A stretch of DNA of 64,000 nucleotides from Gammaproteobacteria bacterium (GCA_018816095.1 JAHIWP010000055.1:32159-96158); one strand, 5' to 3'. Numbered from the stretch's first letter, positions 40,160 through 49,590 are shown. Made by a program: numbers and translations. Notes: generated from the letters alone by a model not told the origin.

Positions 40160-40477
40160 GTGAAAATATTTCTGGTTTTGGGTAAGTGCCTGACGGCACT
40201 GTTTTGGGGGGTAGTACTGGCAAATCTGTTGCAACCTTTCGCACAGCCTTTTGCGCTGCTGTTAAATGGCGCAGGCGCTTTTATTCTGCTGATTCATGCA
40301 CTTGAACTGTGGTTTTTTAACGCGGGCCTTAGTGCCTGCCCTAAGCCGGCCCTGCAGCGTGTGCAAGTGATGCTGTTTGGGGTTTTTCAGCTGCTCGGGC
40401 TGCCCGCTGAACAAGCCGCTGTTGCCGCTGACGCAGAGTCCCAGGAAACCCTGCAGTTGGAGGTCGAACATGCGTAG
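40160..40477 (+). CDS. DUF1145 family small membrane protein
   Basis: 105 residues from a GTG at 40160 (reads VKIFLVLGKCLTALFWG), behind a G-rich run; the upstream frame is open but non-coding. Two to three membrane helices (TALFWGVVLANLLQPF, PFALLLNGAGAFILLIHALELW, VQVMLFGVFQLLGL). The Asn-Leu-x-x-Pro-Phe after helix 1 and the His-x-x-Glu in helix 2 are typical of DUF1145. Function unknown. Its stop overlaps the collagen-like gene start by 8 nt, so the two are coupled. Confidence 0.72.
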   Translation: MKIFLVLGKCLTALFWGVVLANLLQPFAQPFALLLNGAGAFILLIHALELWFFNAGLSACPKPALQRVQVMLFGVFQLLGLPAEQAAVAADAESQETLQLEVEHA

Positions 40478-41231
40478 CTTGCTCGCTCTCGCCGTATTTT
40501 TTAGTCCCCTTGCCCTTGCGCAGGCTGTGATTGAAGTCGACTCCCACACGTTTATGCGTCTGCCAAGCAATACCAACGTGCTGCTCTTGGACCGTTTGGA
40601 CATTGCCGACCATGGCACGTTGTTGATCCCTGCAGGTTTGACCGAAATCCGCGTGGCGCAGCTGCGCTTGGGGCGTGAAGCGCGCCTGGCGATTGCCCCG
40701 AGTGAGCACGCGTTACGTCTTGAGGTGGCGGCTGCCGAGATTGCCAGTGGTGCGCAAATCAGTGCGCGTGGCGCCCAGGGCAGCGCCGAAAAACCCGCAT
40801 TGCCGGGGCGCGACTTGAGTGTGCGGTTACAGGCCGTGACTCTAGAAAGTTTGATCTTGGATGCCCGTGGCGGTGCAGGTGCGCCTGGTTATGCCGGTCT
40901 TTCCGGTGCGGACGGCGAGCAGGGGGGCTGTACGTGGGGTGAGGCCAGTCGCGGCCATGATGGTTTGGATGGCGGCGATGGCCAGCCGGGTGCTGCCGGT
41001 GCGCAAGTACGTTTGGAAGTGCCGCAGGGTTTCCCGGTTGAACAGTTACAGGTCCGGGTGGATGGCGGCAGTGGTGGGCAGCCGGGCGTGCCAGGTGCAG
41101 GCGGTCAAGGCGGCATGAGTAAGGGCTGCTGGCTATACAGTACCGACGGCGCTCGCGATGGTAAGCCGGGGCAGGCGGGGCGTGCAGGTCAGTCAGGCCC
41201 CGCTGGTGCAGTGAATGTCGTGCAGTTCTAG
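40470..41231 (+). CDS. Secreted collagen-like (Gly-X-Y rich) protein
   Basis: 253 residues from ATG 40470, with TTGGAGG 6 nt upstream. Signal peptide (~1-18, MRSLLALAVFFSPLALAQA). Residues ~20-150 are a beta-rich region (LLIPAGLTEIRVAQLRLG). Residues ~160-245 hold three interrupted Gly-X-Y runs: GGAGAPGYAGLSGADGEQGG, DGLDGGDGQPGAAGAQ, then GQPGVPGAGGQGG and KPGQAGRAGQSGPAGAV, broken by a QVRLEVPQGFPVEQLQVRVD segment. Two Cys (CTWGE, KGCWLY) could pair. Likely periplasmic or surface. The runs are shorter than in typical bacterial collagens, so triple-helix formation is uncertain. Coupled to DUF1145. Confidence 0.72.
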   Translation: MRSLLALAVFFSPLALAQAVIEVDSHTFMRLPSNTNVLLLDRLDIADHGTLLIPAGLTEIRVAQLRLGREARLAIAPSEHALRLEVAAAEIASGAQISARGAQGSAEKPALPGRDLSVRLQAVTLESLILDARGGAGAPGYAGLSGADGEQGGCTWGEASRGHDGLDGGDGQPGAAGAQVRLEVPQGFPVEQLQVRVDGGSGGQPGVPGAGGQGGMSKGCWLYSTDGARDGKPGQAGRAGQSGPAGAVNVVQF

Positions 41232-41267
41232 CCGTCCAACCGCTGCTTGCCGGCAGCGGTTGGACGG
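41232..41267. terminator. Perfect 15-bp hairpin spanning the gap between convergent genes
   Basis: CCGTCCAACCGCTGC (41232-41246) and GCAGCGGTTGGACGG (41253-41267), 6-nt loop. It occupies the entire gap between the collagen-like gene stop and the CopD-like stop. No T-tract on either side; presumably a shared bidirectional end. Confidence 0.7.
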
Positions 41268-41732
41268 TTAGAACGAGGGGCGTGCGCCGGCTATTGCGAT
41301 GACCAGCAGCCCCAGCAGCAGATTGATGCCGACCAGGCGGCGAATACGCCCCAGTACCGCACCGCCGGTCGGCCAGTCTTCTGCCGTTACGGCGCGGCGC
41401 AACTCGGGCAGTTGCAGCGCCTGAATGCGCAGAAACAGTGCCAGCATGGCGATATACAGCCCCATCATCACGTGCACATAGCGTGGCGCGCTATCGAAGC
41501 CGCTAAAGCGCAGGTGCAGCATGCCGACGCCGGTAATCGGCAAAACAATTACCGCAGCCCAGACCCAGTAGAAAAATCGTGGGAAGACTTCTAGCCAGAG
41601 TTTAAGGCGCGATGGCGCTTCCAGCGCGGCGACGGCTGCCGGGCGCAAGATCATCCACGCGAAAAACATGCCGCCCACCCAGACCAGAGCGGCGAGCAGG
41701 TGCAAGCTGTAAACGAAGGTGTATGGGGTCAT
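41268..41732 (-). CDS. CopD-like integral membrane protein
   Basis: 154 residues from ATG 41732 (MTPYTFVYSLHLLAALVWVGGM), with AGGAG upstream. Four membrane helices with His in helices 1 and 3 (SLHLLAALVWVGGMFF, YVHVMMGLYIAM), typical of the CopD/DUF2269-like family that may bind haem or copper. Substrate unknown. Shares the divergent region with dinG. Confidence 0.75.
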   Translation of the reverse strand: MTPYTFVYSLHLLAALVWVGGMFFAWMILRPAAVAALEAPSRLKLWLEVFPRFFYWVWAAVIVLPITGVGMLHLRFSGFDSAPRYVHVMMGLYIAMLALFLRIQALQLPELRRAVTAEDWPTGGAVLGRIRRLVGINLLLGLLVIAIAGARPSF

Positions 41733-41910
41733 GGGGTACTCCTGTTGGTTAAACACTTATTTACGCGCTGTGGCGTGTCGTACCGGCCGCGTCTGCGGTG
41801 GAGCACGTAAACAGGTTCTAAGCGGTTCAGCGCGGGATCAATTAGCGCGCTATGATAGCCGCCGATTTCAAGCACTGAAAATTTATCCAGCCTTTTTGCA
41901 CCAAGACCTC

Positions 41911-44055
41911 ATGCTCAGTACCGAACTCAAGTCCCAGATCCAGGGCGCCTATACCCGTTTTCTCGAAGCCAAGTCGCTCAAGCCGCGCTATGGCCAGCGC
42001 CTGATGATTGCCGAAATCGCCAAGGTGCTGGGGGCCATTGAAGTGGATGACGAGGGCCGGCGTGTCGGTGAGCCCGCTGTTGTAGCGGTTGAGGCCGGTA
42101 CCGGTACGGGCAAGACCGTGGCCTACAGCATGGCGGCGATTCCTACGGCCAAGGCGGCGGGAAAACGCTTGGTGATTGCCACCGCCACCGTGGCGCTGCA
42201 AGAGCAGATCGTGCACAAGGACCTGCCGGACCTGATGCGCAACAGTGGCCTGAATTTCAGCTTCGCCCTGGCCAAGGGCCGCGGCCGTTATTTGTGCCTG
42301 TCCAAGCTGGATATGCTGCTACAGGAAGGCCAGGCGCAAAGCGCCACCGCGCAGCTGTTCGAGGAAGAAGGCTTCAAAATCGACGTAGATGAACAGAGTC
42401 AAAAGCTGTTTACCGCAATGATCGAAAAACTGGCAGGTAACAAGTGGGACGGTGACCGCGACAGCTGGCCGGAAGAGTTGGAAGATGCCCGCTGGTCGCA
42501 GCTGACTACCGATCACAGCCAGTGCACCAGCCGCCATTGCCCGAACTTTCAACAGTGTGCTTTTTACAAAGCGCGTGAGGGCATGGGCAAGGTCGATGTC
42601 ATCGTCACCAACCATGACATGGTTTTAGCTGACCTGGCCCTGGGCGGCGGTGCGGTATTGCCGGACCCGCGTGACACCCTCTACGTGTTTGACGAAGGGC
42701 ATCATCTGCCAGACAAGGCGATTGGTCATTTCGCCCATTTCACCCGCCTGCGTTCGACTGCAGATTGGCTGGAGCAGACGGCCAAGAACCTCACCAAGTT
42801 GCTCGCTCAGCATCCGCTGCCGGGTGATTTGGGCCGTTTGATTGAGCAGGTGCCGGAGCTGGCGCGAGAAATCAAAACCCACCAGCAGTTTATGTTCGCC
42901 GCCTGCGAGCAAGTGGCTGACTTCAAACCGGGCGAAGACATGCAGGGCCGCGAGCGGCCGCGCCATCGCTTTGTGGGTGGCCTGGTGCCGCCGCATTTGA
43001 TTGAGTTGGGCGTAGAGCTGAAAAAGGGTTTTTCCAAGCTGACCGAACTGTTCACCGGGGTGGCCGAGAAACTTAAGGAGGCTATGGACGGCGAGTCTAC
43101 TGTCGGCATTGCCAGCCATCAGGCCGAAGAGTGGTACCCGCTGTTCGGCAGCCTGCTGGCGCGTGCTCAGGGCAGTTGGGAGCTGTGGCTGGCCTTTACC
43201 GCCGAAGACCCGGAGGCCAGCCCGCCGATGGCGCGTTGGTTAACGTTGGCTGACAGCGGCGCGCTGTTTGATATCGAGGTCAACGCCAGCCCGATCCTGG
43301 CCGCCGAAACGCTGCGGCGTAACCTGTGGAATGTCGCCTATGGCGCACTGGTAACCTCGGCGACGCTGACGGCGCTGGGCACCTTTGATCGCTACCGCAT
43401 GCGGGCCGGCTTGCCGAAAGGGGCGGTGACCGCTGTGGTGCCCAGCCCTTTCCACCATGCTGATGCCGGTGTGTTGCGGGTGCCTAACCTGAATGCCGAT
43501 CCGCGTGATGCGGTGGCGCATACGGCCGCTATTATTCGTGACTTGCCCGGCTTGGTTGAGGGCTCACGCGGCACGCTGGTGCTGTTTTCCTCGCGCAAGC
43601 AAATGCAGGACGTCTTCGAAGGGCTGGAGCGCGACTGGCGCAAACGGGTCTTTATTCAGGGCAATCTGTCCAAACAGGAAACCCTGAACAAGCACAAAGC
43701 GCGGGTCGATAGCGGTGAGGAAAGCGTACTGTTTGGCCTGGCGAGCTTTGCCGAGGGTGTCGATTTGCCGGGTGCCTATTGCGAGCATGTGGTGATTGCC
43801 AAGATCCCCTTTGCTGTACCGGACGACCCAGTAGAAGCGGCCCTGGCCGAGTGGATCGAGGCGCGCGGTGGCAACCCCTTTATGGAAATCGCCGTGCCGG
43901 ATGCCTCGCTGCGCCTGGTGCAGGCCTGTGGCCGCCTGCTGCGCACCGAAGCGGACCGCGGAACTATTACCCTGCTGGATCGGCGCGTGGTCACTCAGCG
44001 TTACGGCAAGTCGATTCTCAATGCCTTGCCGCCGTTTCGTCGGGAAATTAGTTAG
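41911..44055 (+). CDS. dinG: ATP-dependent DNA helicase DinG
   Basis: 714 residues from ATG 41911 (MLSTELKSQIQGAYTRF). XPD-like superfamily 2: Walker A EAGTGTGKT (~61-69), four Fe-S Cys (RYLCLSK ~130; QCTSRHCPNFQQC ~204-216), DEGH box (VFDEGHHLPD ~258), and motif VI VQACGRLLRTEADRG. The cluster-bearing 5'-3' helicase unwinds R-loops and D-loops. Same order (CopD-like, dinG) as I recall around PA1045. No LexA box was seen by eye in the short upstream region. Confidence 0.95.
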   Translation: MLSTELKSQIQGAYTRFLEAKSLKPRYGQRLMIAEIAKVLGAIEVDDEGRRVGEPAVVAVEAGTGTGKTVAYSMAAIPTAKAAGKRLVIATATVALQEQIVHKDLPDLMRNSGLNFSFALAKGRGRYLCLSKLDMLLQEGQAQSATAQLFEEEGFKIDVDEQSQKLFTAMIEKLAGNKWDGDRDSWPEELEDARWSQLTTDHSQCTSRHCPNFQQCAFYKAREGMGKVDVIVTNHDMVLADLALGGGAVLPDPRDTLYVFDEGHHLPDKAIGHFAHFTRLRSTADWLEQTAKNLTKLLAQHPLPGDLGRLIEQVPELAREIKTHQQFMFAACEQVADFKPGEDMQGRERPRHRFVGGLVPPHLIELGVELKKGFSKLTELFTGVAEKLKEAMDGESTVGIASHQAEEWYPLFGSLLARAQGSWELWLAFTAEDPEASPPMARWLTLADSGALFDIEVNASPILAAETLRRNLWNVAYGALVTSATLTALGTFDRYRMRAGLPKGAVTAVVPSPFHHADAGVLRVPNLNADPRDAVAHTAAIIRDLPGLVEGSRGTLVLFSSRKQMQDVFEGLERDWRKRVFIQGNLSKQETLNKHKARVDSGEESVLFGLASFAEGVDLPGAYCEHVVIAKIPFAVPDDPVEAALAEWIEARGGNPFMEIAVPDASLRLVQACGRLLRTEADRGTITLLDRRVVTQRYGKSILNALPPFRREIS

Positions 44056-44197
44056 CGCCCTTCGCTCGGTGCCAGGCAACTCGCTGCGCCAAATAGGTTC
44101 CAAGTCACGCGTGAACAAGGCCTTGGTCGTCACCGAGGCCTGGATTTTGCCCCAGGCAGTGTTGCCTGTGGCGGCCAAACAATGGGGAGTGTGGTGG

Positions 44198-46402
44198 GTG
44201 AAGGGTAAACGCAGGCTGCAGACAAGTGTTTGGCTATCCGCGCTTTTGACTTATTGCGGCGCCGCCATGGCGATCGAGCCGCAGGAGTTGTTCAATTTTG
44301 TCCGGCCGCTGGATGCTGTGCAGGTCGCGACGCAGGATGCCGATCTACCCAACCGTATTGGCGAGCCAACCCCGCAGGGTGAGGTGCTGCGCCGGATAAC
44401 CTTCCAGCCCGCCGAGCAGCCGAGCGTAAGGCTTACCCCGCAGAACGGTAGCTGGGATTGGTCGCAGCAAGCGCTGGTCAGCCTGCGTGTGCAAAACGCC
44501 ATGGATTGGGCGCTGACCCTCGATGTGTTGATCGAAAGTGCGGATGGCCAGCGTTTGAGCACCCGTATTGCCTTGCCCGCCGGTCCCGCGCAAACCCTGT
44601 TGATTCCTCTGCAAACGGTATCTCCCCGTGATCAAGGGATGCGTGCCGGTGTGCCGATGCCCTGGATGCACAAAGGCCAGCGACTGCTGCTGGCGGGCAC
44701 GGTCAGTGGCGCACTCGATCTGAGCAAGGTCAGCGCACTCACACTCTCCGTGCCGCAACCCAAGGCGGCGCAAGATATTTTGATCAGCCAGTTTGGCGTT
44801 AGTAGCGAACAGCTCACGCGCGCCGCTTATGCCGAGATTGTCGACAGCTACGGGCAGTTCACTCGGGCCAACTGGCCGGGCAAGATCCAGCGCGATGCGC
44901 AGTTGCAGCAAGCGGTTGCCGAGGAACAAGCGCAGTTACAGGGCTGGCTGGCTGAGCGCCCGGCGCAGGATAAATTCGGTGGCTGGATGGGCGGGCAAGC
45001 GTTCGAGGTCAGTGGTTTCTTCCGTACCGAGAAGCGCGACGGGCGCTGGTTGCTCGTTTCGCCTGAGGGGCATCCGTTCTACTCACTGGGCGTCAACGCG
45101 GTGACGGCCGAGCAGAGCGCGACCTATGTCGAGGGGCGTGAGGCGATGTTTACCGATCTGCCGCAAGAGGGTAATGCTCTGACGGCTTATTTCGGCTCGT
45201 CGGATAGCCGCAGTGAAACTGGCTCCAACCAGGGTCGAGCATTTGCCAGCGGGCGCTGGTTCGATTTCTACAAAGCTAACCTGCAGCGCAGTTATGGCCA
45301 GGTTGACCCTGCTGCCTGGCGCGCACGGAGCAAGGACCGCCTGCAGGCCTGGGGCTTTAACACCCTGGGTAACTGGAGTGAACCGGCGTTCGGCGGCGAT
45401 TCACGGATGCCGTTCAGCATTCCGCTGTCGATTCGTGGCGACTACGCCACCATCAGCACCGGCGTTGATTGGTGGGGCGCAATGCCGGATCCCTTCGATC
45501 CCCGCTTTGCCATGGCCACCGAGCGCGCTGTAGCGATTGCCTCGCGTGATCACCGCGACAATCCCTGGCTGCTCGGCTATTTCGCCGATAACGAATTGGC
45601 TTGGGCTGGCCCTGCGAGTGACCCCAATGGCCGTTATGCCCTGGCGTACGCCACGCTGCGTTTGACCACCGATGTACCGGCCAAGCGCGCCTTCCTTAAA
45701 CAGTTGCGCGATAAATACCGCAATCAGAATGGCCTGTCTCGCGCCTGGGGCATTGAGCTGCAGGCTTGGGAACTAATGGAAGACCCAGGGTTTCAGGCAC
45801 CGCTGCCAAGTGCCGAATTCCCCGCCATCGAAAAGGACATGCAGGCATTCTTGCGCCTGTTCGCCGAAACCTACTTTAAAACCATTGCCGACTCGCTCGA
45901 CTGGCATGCGCCAAATCACCTGCTGTTAGGTGGGCGTTTCGCCAGCAGCATCCCCGAAGCGGTAGGCGCCTGTGCGCGTTTCTGTGATGTGCTGAGCTTC
46001 AACTTCTATACCCGTGAGCCGCAGCAGGGCTATGACTTCGCCGCGCTGCGTCAGTTGGACAAACCACTGATGATCACCGAGTTCCACTTCGGCTCGCGTG
46101 ATCGTGGGCCGTTCTGGGGGGGCGTTGCCGAGGTGTACAACGAAGCGGAGCGCGGCCCGGCTTATGCGCACTTCCTGAGCAAAGCCCTGGAAGAGCCACA
46201 GGTTGTCGGCGTGCATTGGTTCCAGTACCTCGATCAGCCGGTTACCGGTCGCCTGTTAGATGGCGAGAACGGCCATTTAGGGTTGGTGGCGATCACTGAT
46301 CGGCCTTGGGCTGGTTTCGTCAAAGCCGTGCGCAAGGCCAATTTGGCTGTCGCAAAAAGCGTGCTCCAGCCTGTGCCTGAGTCTCTGACGAAAACCCCTT
46401 GA
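44198..46402 (+). CDS. GH50-like (beta-agarase family) secreted glycoside hydrolase
   Basis: 734 residues from a GTG at 44198, with GGGGAG 8 nt upstream; the frame upstream overlaps dinG and is not protein-like. Signal peptide (~1-25, ends GAAMA). N-terminal beta-sandwich (~40-200, carbohydrate-binding-like), then a TIM barrel with WLLVSPEGHPFYSLGVNAV and WGFNTLGNWSEP. Proposed acid/base Glu is in GYFADNELAW (~462) and nucleophile Glu in LMITEFHFGSRD (~627), the clan GH-A pattern. GH50 enzymes cut beta-1,4 links in agarose, but relatives in Pseudomonas may act on other galactans or glucans. Alternative: another GH-A family. Substrate not deducible. Confidence 0.65.
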   Translation: MKGKRRLQTSVWLSALLTYCGAAMAIEPQELFNFVRPLDAVQVATQDADLPNRIGEPTPQGEVLRRITFQPAEQPSVRLTPQNGSWDWSQQALVSLRVQNAMDWALTLDVLIESADGQRLSTRIALPAGPAQTLLIPLQTVSPRDQGMRAGVPMPWMHKGQRLLLAGTVSGALDLSKVSALTLSVPQPKAAQDILISQFGVSSEQLTRAAYAEIVDSYGQFTRANWPGKIQRDAQLQQAVAEEQAQLQGWLAERPAQDKFGGWMGGQAFEVSGFFRTEKRDGRWLLVSPEGHPFYSLGVNAVTAEQSATYVEGREAMFTDLPQEGNALTAYFGSSDSRSETGSNQGRAFASGRWFDFYKANLQRSYGQVDPAAWRARSKDRLQAWGFNTLGNWSEPAFGGDSRMPFSIPLSIRGDYATISTGVDWWGAMPDPFDPRFAMATERAVAIASRDHRDNPWLLGYFADNELAWAGPASDPNGRYALAYATLRLTTDVPAKRAFLKQLRDKYRNQNGLSRAWGIELQAWELMEDPGFQAPLPSAEFPAIEKDMQAFLRLFAETYFKTIADSLDWHAPNHLLLGGRFASSIPEAVGACARFCDVLSFNFYTREPQQGYDFAALRQLDKPLMITEFHFGSRDRGPFWGGVAEVYNEAERGPAYAHFLSKALEEPQVVGVHWFQYLDQPVTGRLLDGENGHLGLVAITDRPWAGFVKAVRKANLAVAKSVLQPVPESLTKTP

Positions 46403-46517
46403 AGGGCTATTCGCAAAACGGATAGTACCGATGCCAGGCTTGAGCCGGGCTCACCGTAAACGGCAGAGCTGAAACAATCGCCGACCATTTGGCGCGCAGT
46501 GATAGAGGAGTAGGGTG

Positions 46518-47663
46518 GTGCAGATACAGGGCTATTTCGATCTCAAGTTCGAGGCATTGAGAGATGCTTTCGCGGCGTTATTCGATGACCCGCAGGAGCG
46601 TGGCATGGCGCTCTGTGTGCAGGTCGGCGGTGAAACTGTGGTGGACCTGTGGGCTGGGGTTGCTGACAAAGATGGCCAGCAGGCCTGGCACAGCGACACC
46701 ATTCTTAACCTGTTCTCCTGTACCAAGACCTTTACTGCCGTGACGGCTTTGCAGTTGGTCGCTGAGGGCAAGCTTGAGCTGGATGCGCCAGTCGCGCGCT
46801 ATTGGCCCGAGTTTGCGGCAGCCGGCAAAGATAAAATCACCCTGCGCCATTTGCTCAGCCACCAGGCTGGGCTGCCGGCCTTGCGCCAGATGCTGCCCGC
46901 CGAAGCACTGTATGACTGGCAGGCGATGACCACGGCGCTGGCCGCCGAACAGCCCTGGTGGGCATTGGGTGAGGGCCATGGTTATGCGCCGATCACCTAT
47001 GGCTGGTTGGTCGGTGAGGTGTTGCGCCGGGCCGAGGGGCGCGGGCCGGGCGAATCCATCGTCGCGCGCACGGCCACGCCTTTGGGGCTGGACTTCCACG
47101 TCGGCCTGGCGGATGAGGAGTTCGGCCGCGTGGCGACTATCTCCCGTGGCAAGGGGAACGTCGGTGATGCAGCCGCGCAGCGTCTGCTCAAAACCATGAT
47201 GAGTGAGCCGGCGGCCATGAGCACGCGAGCCTTTACCAATCCACCGTCGATTATGACCAGTACCAATAAGCCCGAATGGCGACGCATGCAGCAGCCTGCG
47301 GCGAATGGCCATGGTAATGCCCGCAGCCTGGCTGGTTTTTACAGCGGCCTGCTGGATGGGCGCTTGCTGGAAAGCGAGCTGCTGGATGAGTTGACTCGCG
47401 AGCAAGCGGTGGGCGAGGACAAGACCCTGCTGACGCGGACTCGCTTTGGGCTGGGTTGCATGCTCGACCAGCCGGAAGTTGCCAACGCCACCTATGGCAT
47501 GGGGTCGCGCGCCTTTGGCCACCCAGGAGCCGGCGGTTCGATTGGCTTTGCTGACCCGGAACGGGATGTGGCGTTCGGCTTTGTGACCAACAATCTAGGA
47601 CCGTTCGTCTTGATGGACCCCCGTGCGCAGAAACTTGCGCGTTTGTTGGCTGATTGTTTGTAG
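46518..47663 (+). CDS. Serine hydrolase, beta-lactamase class C/EstB-type esterase
   Basis: 381 residues, GTG start at 46518 with GAGGAG 7 nt upstream (GTG 46515 is an alternative). SxxK motif SCTK (~67-70), Tyr in YAPITYGWLVGEVLRR, and a late GHPGAGGS loop replacing the KTG motif, as in family VIII esterases. No signal peptide, so cytosolic. Likely hydrolyses short-chain esters, not beta-lactams. Same neighbours (OmpA lipoprotein, pdxH) as I recall near PA1047. Confidence 0.82.
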   Translation: MQIQGYFDLKFEALRDAFAALFDDPQERGMALCVQVGGETVVDLWAGVADKDGQQAWHSDTILNLFSCTKTFTAVTALQLVAEGKLELDAPVARYWPEFAAAGKDKITLRHLLSHQAGLPALRQMLPAEALYDWQAMTTALAAEQPWWALGEGHGYAPITYGWLVGEVLRRAEGRGPGESIVARTATPLGLDFHVGLADEEFGRVATISRGKGNVGDAAAQRLLKTMMSEPAAMSTRAFTNPPSIMTSTNKPEWRRMQQPAANGHGNARSLAGFYSGLLDGRLLESELLDELTREQAVGEDKTLLTRTRFGLGCMLDQPEVANATYGMGSRAFGHPGAGGSIGFADPERDVAFGFVTNNLGPFVLMDPRAQKLARLLADCL

Positions 47664-47755
47664 CCAGCTCAGCTAAACTGCTGCGCAATCAGCTGTGGTC
47701 AGCTCCTTGAGCAGGTCCCGGCGCGCTTCTTTTGTTTATCACGTGTGGATGCCCG

Positions 47756-48436
47756 ATGCTCACCAATAAAACTCTCGCCGTCGCCCTTTGTGTGCTGATC
47801 AGCGGTTGCAGTATGTTTGATAAATCTGCAACGTCCGCGCCGAAAGTGGTTGCCATGCCGCCACCGGCAGTGACTCAGGCGTGGTTGGATGTGTATGAGC
47901 CGAAGGTACGTGAAGCGATCAAAGGCACTCACTTTGAGTTCGAACGCCGTGAAAATCTGCTGGTGGTCACCGCTCCGGTGCAGGGCTCATTCAACCCGGA
48001 CCGTCCGCACATGATGCTACCGAGCACCCTGGGGCCGCTGAGCCGCATGGCCAAGTTGCTTGAGCGTGATGAAACCATCGGTGTGTTGATTCTTGGCCAC
48101 GCCGACAGCAGCGGTGAAGCGAATGCCAACCGTGACTTGAGCCAGCAACGCGCCCGCGCATTTACCTCGATTTTCCGCCTCAGTGGCCTTAAGCAAAGCC
48201 GCTTGATGGTCAAAGGCCTGGGCTCGGATATGCCGCGTGCGGCCAACGATAGCCAACAAGGCCGTGCACTGAACCGCCGGGTGGAAATTATGCTGACCTC
48301 GAAAGCCACCCTCAATGCGTTGATTGCCAAATACAGCCAGCCTTTGCCCGCCACAGCAGTAGTGGCAACCAAGTCCATTAAAGACAAGAACGCCAAAGTG
48401 GTTGCCAAGGCCGATAAACCCGCGCGCAGCCAATAA
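47756..48436 (+). CDS. OmpA family lipoprotein
   Basis: 226 residues from ATG 47756. Lipobox ISGC (Cys ~17), a region without a barrel, and an OmpA C domain (~80-185: LILGHADSSGEANANRDLSQQRA, GRALNRRVEIML), ending in a Lys-rich tail (KSIKDKNAKVVAKADKPARSQ). Anchors to peptidoglycan by family. Third small OmpA-C lipoprotein of the window. Confidence 0.87.
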   Translation: MLTNKTLAVALCVLISGCSMFDKSATSAPKVVAMPPPAVTQAWLDVYEPKVREAIKGTHFEFERRENLLVVTAPVQGSFNPDRPHMMLPSTLGPLSRMAKLLERDETIGVLILGHADSSGEANANRDLSQQRARAFTSIFRLSGLKQSRLMVKGLGSDMPRAANDSQQGRALNRRVEIMLTSKATLNALIAKYSQPLPATAVVATKSIKDKNAKVVAKADKPARSQ

Positions 48437-48525
48437 AACCCTGCAGCCGCGGCTTGTTGCTGCAGATCAAGCCAGATTGAGCGCTCGCGGGTAAGCTAAG
48501 CCTATTTGCCCAAGGGGATTTGCCG

Positions 48526-49173
48526 ATGACTCAAACGCTGGCTGACATGCGCCGTGATTACACCCGCGACGGTTTAAGTGAAGCGCAAGCACCGCTTGAG
48601 CCGTTTGCGCTGTTCGAGCAATGGTTTGCCGACGCGGTAAAGACCGAACAGCTGCCGGTTGAACCCAATGCGATGACCCTGGCGACTGTTGACGCGCAAG
48701 GCCGGCCGCACTGCCGTGTGCTGCTGCTCAAGGGGTTGGATGTGCGCGGTTTCACCTTCTTCAGCAACTACGACAGCGCCAAAGGCCAACACCTGCAGGC
48801 CAATCCATTTGCCGCCATGACCTTCTTCTGGCCCAGCCTGGAGCGGCAGGTGCGTATCGAAGGACGCGTCGAGCGGGTTACGCCTGAGGAGTGCGATGCT
48901 TATTTTCAGGTGCGTCCATTGGGCAGCCGTCTGGGCGCCTGGGCCTCACCACAGAGCCAGGTAATTGCCGACCGCGCCGAACTGGAAAGCTTGCTGGTGC
49001 AAACGGAGCAGCGCTTTCTCGACCGGGCGCCGCACTGCCCGCCGCATTGGGGCGGCTACCGCCTGCTGCCGGAGCGCGTCGAGTTCTGGCAGGGCCGCTC
49101 CAGCCGTCTGCATGATCGGCTTAACTTCCGCCAGCAAGACGGCGCCTGGTTGCGTGAGCGCCTAGCACCCTGA
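48526..49173 (+). CDS. pdxH: Pyridoxine/pyridoxamine 5'-phosphate oxidase
   Basis: 215 residues from ATG 48526 ([17 protein letters not shown]), with AAGGGGA upstream. FMN-binding [35 protein letters not shown], and the C-terminal signature [14 protein letters not shown]. Makes pyridoxal 5'-phosphate from PNP/PMP with O2 and FMN; cytosolic homodimer. Confidence 0.96.
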   Translation: MTQTLADMRRDYTRDGLSEAQAPLEPFALFEQWFADAVKTEQLPVEPNAMTLATVDAQGRPHCRVLLLKGLDVRGFTFFSNYDSAKGQHLQANPFAAMTFFWPSLERQVRIEGRVERVTPEECDAYFQVRPLGSRLGAWASPQSQVIADRAELESLLVQTEQRFLDRAPHCPPHWGGYRLLPERVEFWQGRSSRLHDRLNFRQQDGAWLRERLAP

Positions 49174-49180
49174 GCGCGCT

Positions 49181-49417
49181 TTAGTCGCCGGAGTATTGTG
49201 CGGCGGCGTGCTCCAGCCAGGCGGGCAGGTCGTTGCGTTTGATGCCGGCGGCCTGCGCCTCAGCCAGGCGCGCGAGCATATAGTCGCGTTTAGCTGTTGA
49301 GTCACCGGCCAATGACAGCGCCAGGTCACGATCGATCCAGCGCTTGATCCGCACATACAGCCACCAGTGAAAGTACAGGCCTGCCACGGTGGTAATGGCG
49401 ACGATAAAATAATCCAT
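49181..49417 (-). CDS. Small membrane-anchored protein of unknown function
   Basis: 78 residues from ATG 49417 (MDYFIVAITTVAGLYFHWWLY). One N-terminal helix (~2-21), then a charged helical domain (IKRWIDRDLALSLAGDSTAKRDYMLARLAEAQA). Ends 7 bp from the convergent pdxH stop, the position of a conserved small gene in Pseudomonas (recall). Function unknown. Confidence 0.7.
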   Translation of the reverse strand: MDYFIVAITTVAGLYFHWWLYVRIKRWIDRDLALSLAGDSTAKRDYMLARLAEAQAAGIKRNDLPAWLEHAAAQYSGD

Positions 49418-49590
49418 AAATCCCCCAAACAAGGTCTTAGCTTAGGCTAATTGGTTGTGGGCTCGCAGGTGGCGCAATGTCGCGTTATGGTCCGGCGATG
49501 CAGCGCTGATAATGTTTTCCGCATATTGGCGGGTGACAGTTGAACCGCGCAGGCGTTTTAATGAATGCCTGCCTAATTGGAGAAATAATC

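Noticed and set aside
43868-44197. Extended N-terminus for the GH50-like gene
   Set aside because: Overlaps dinG, Arg/Cys-rich and not protein-like; a GTG with a good site and signal peptide is at 44198.
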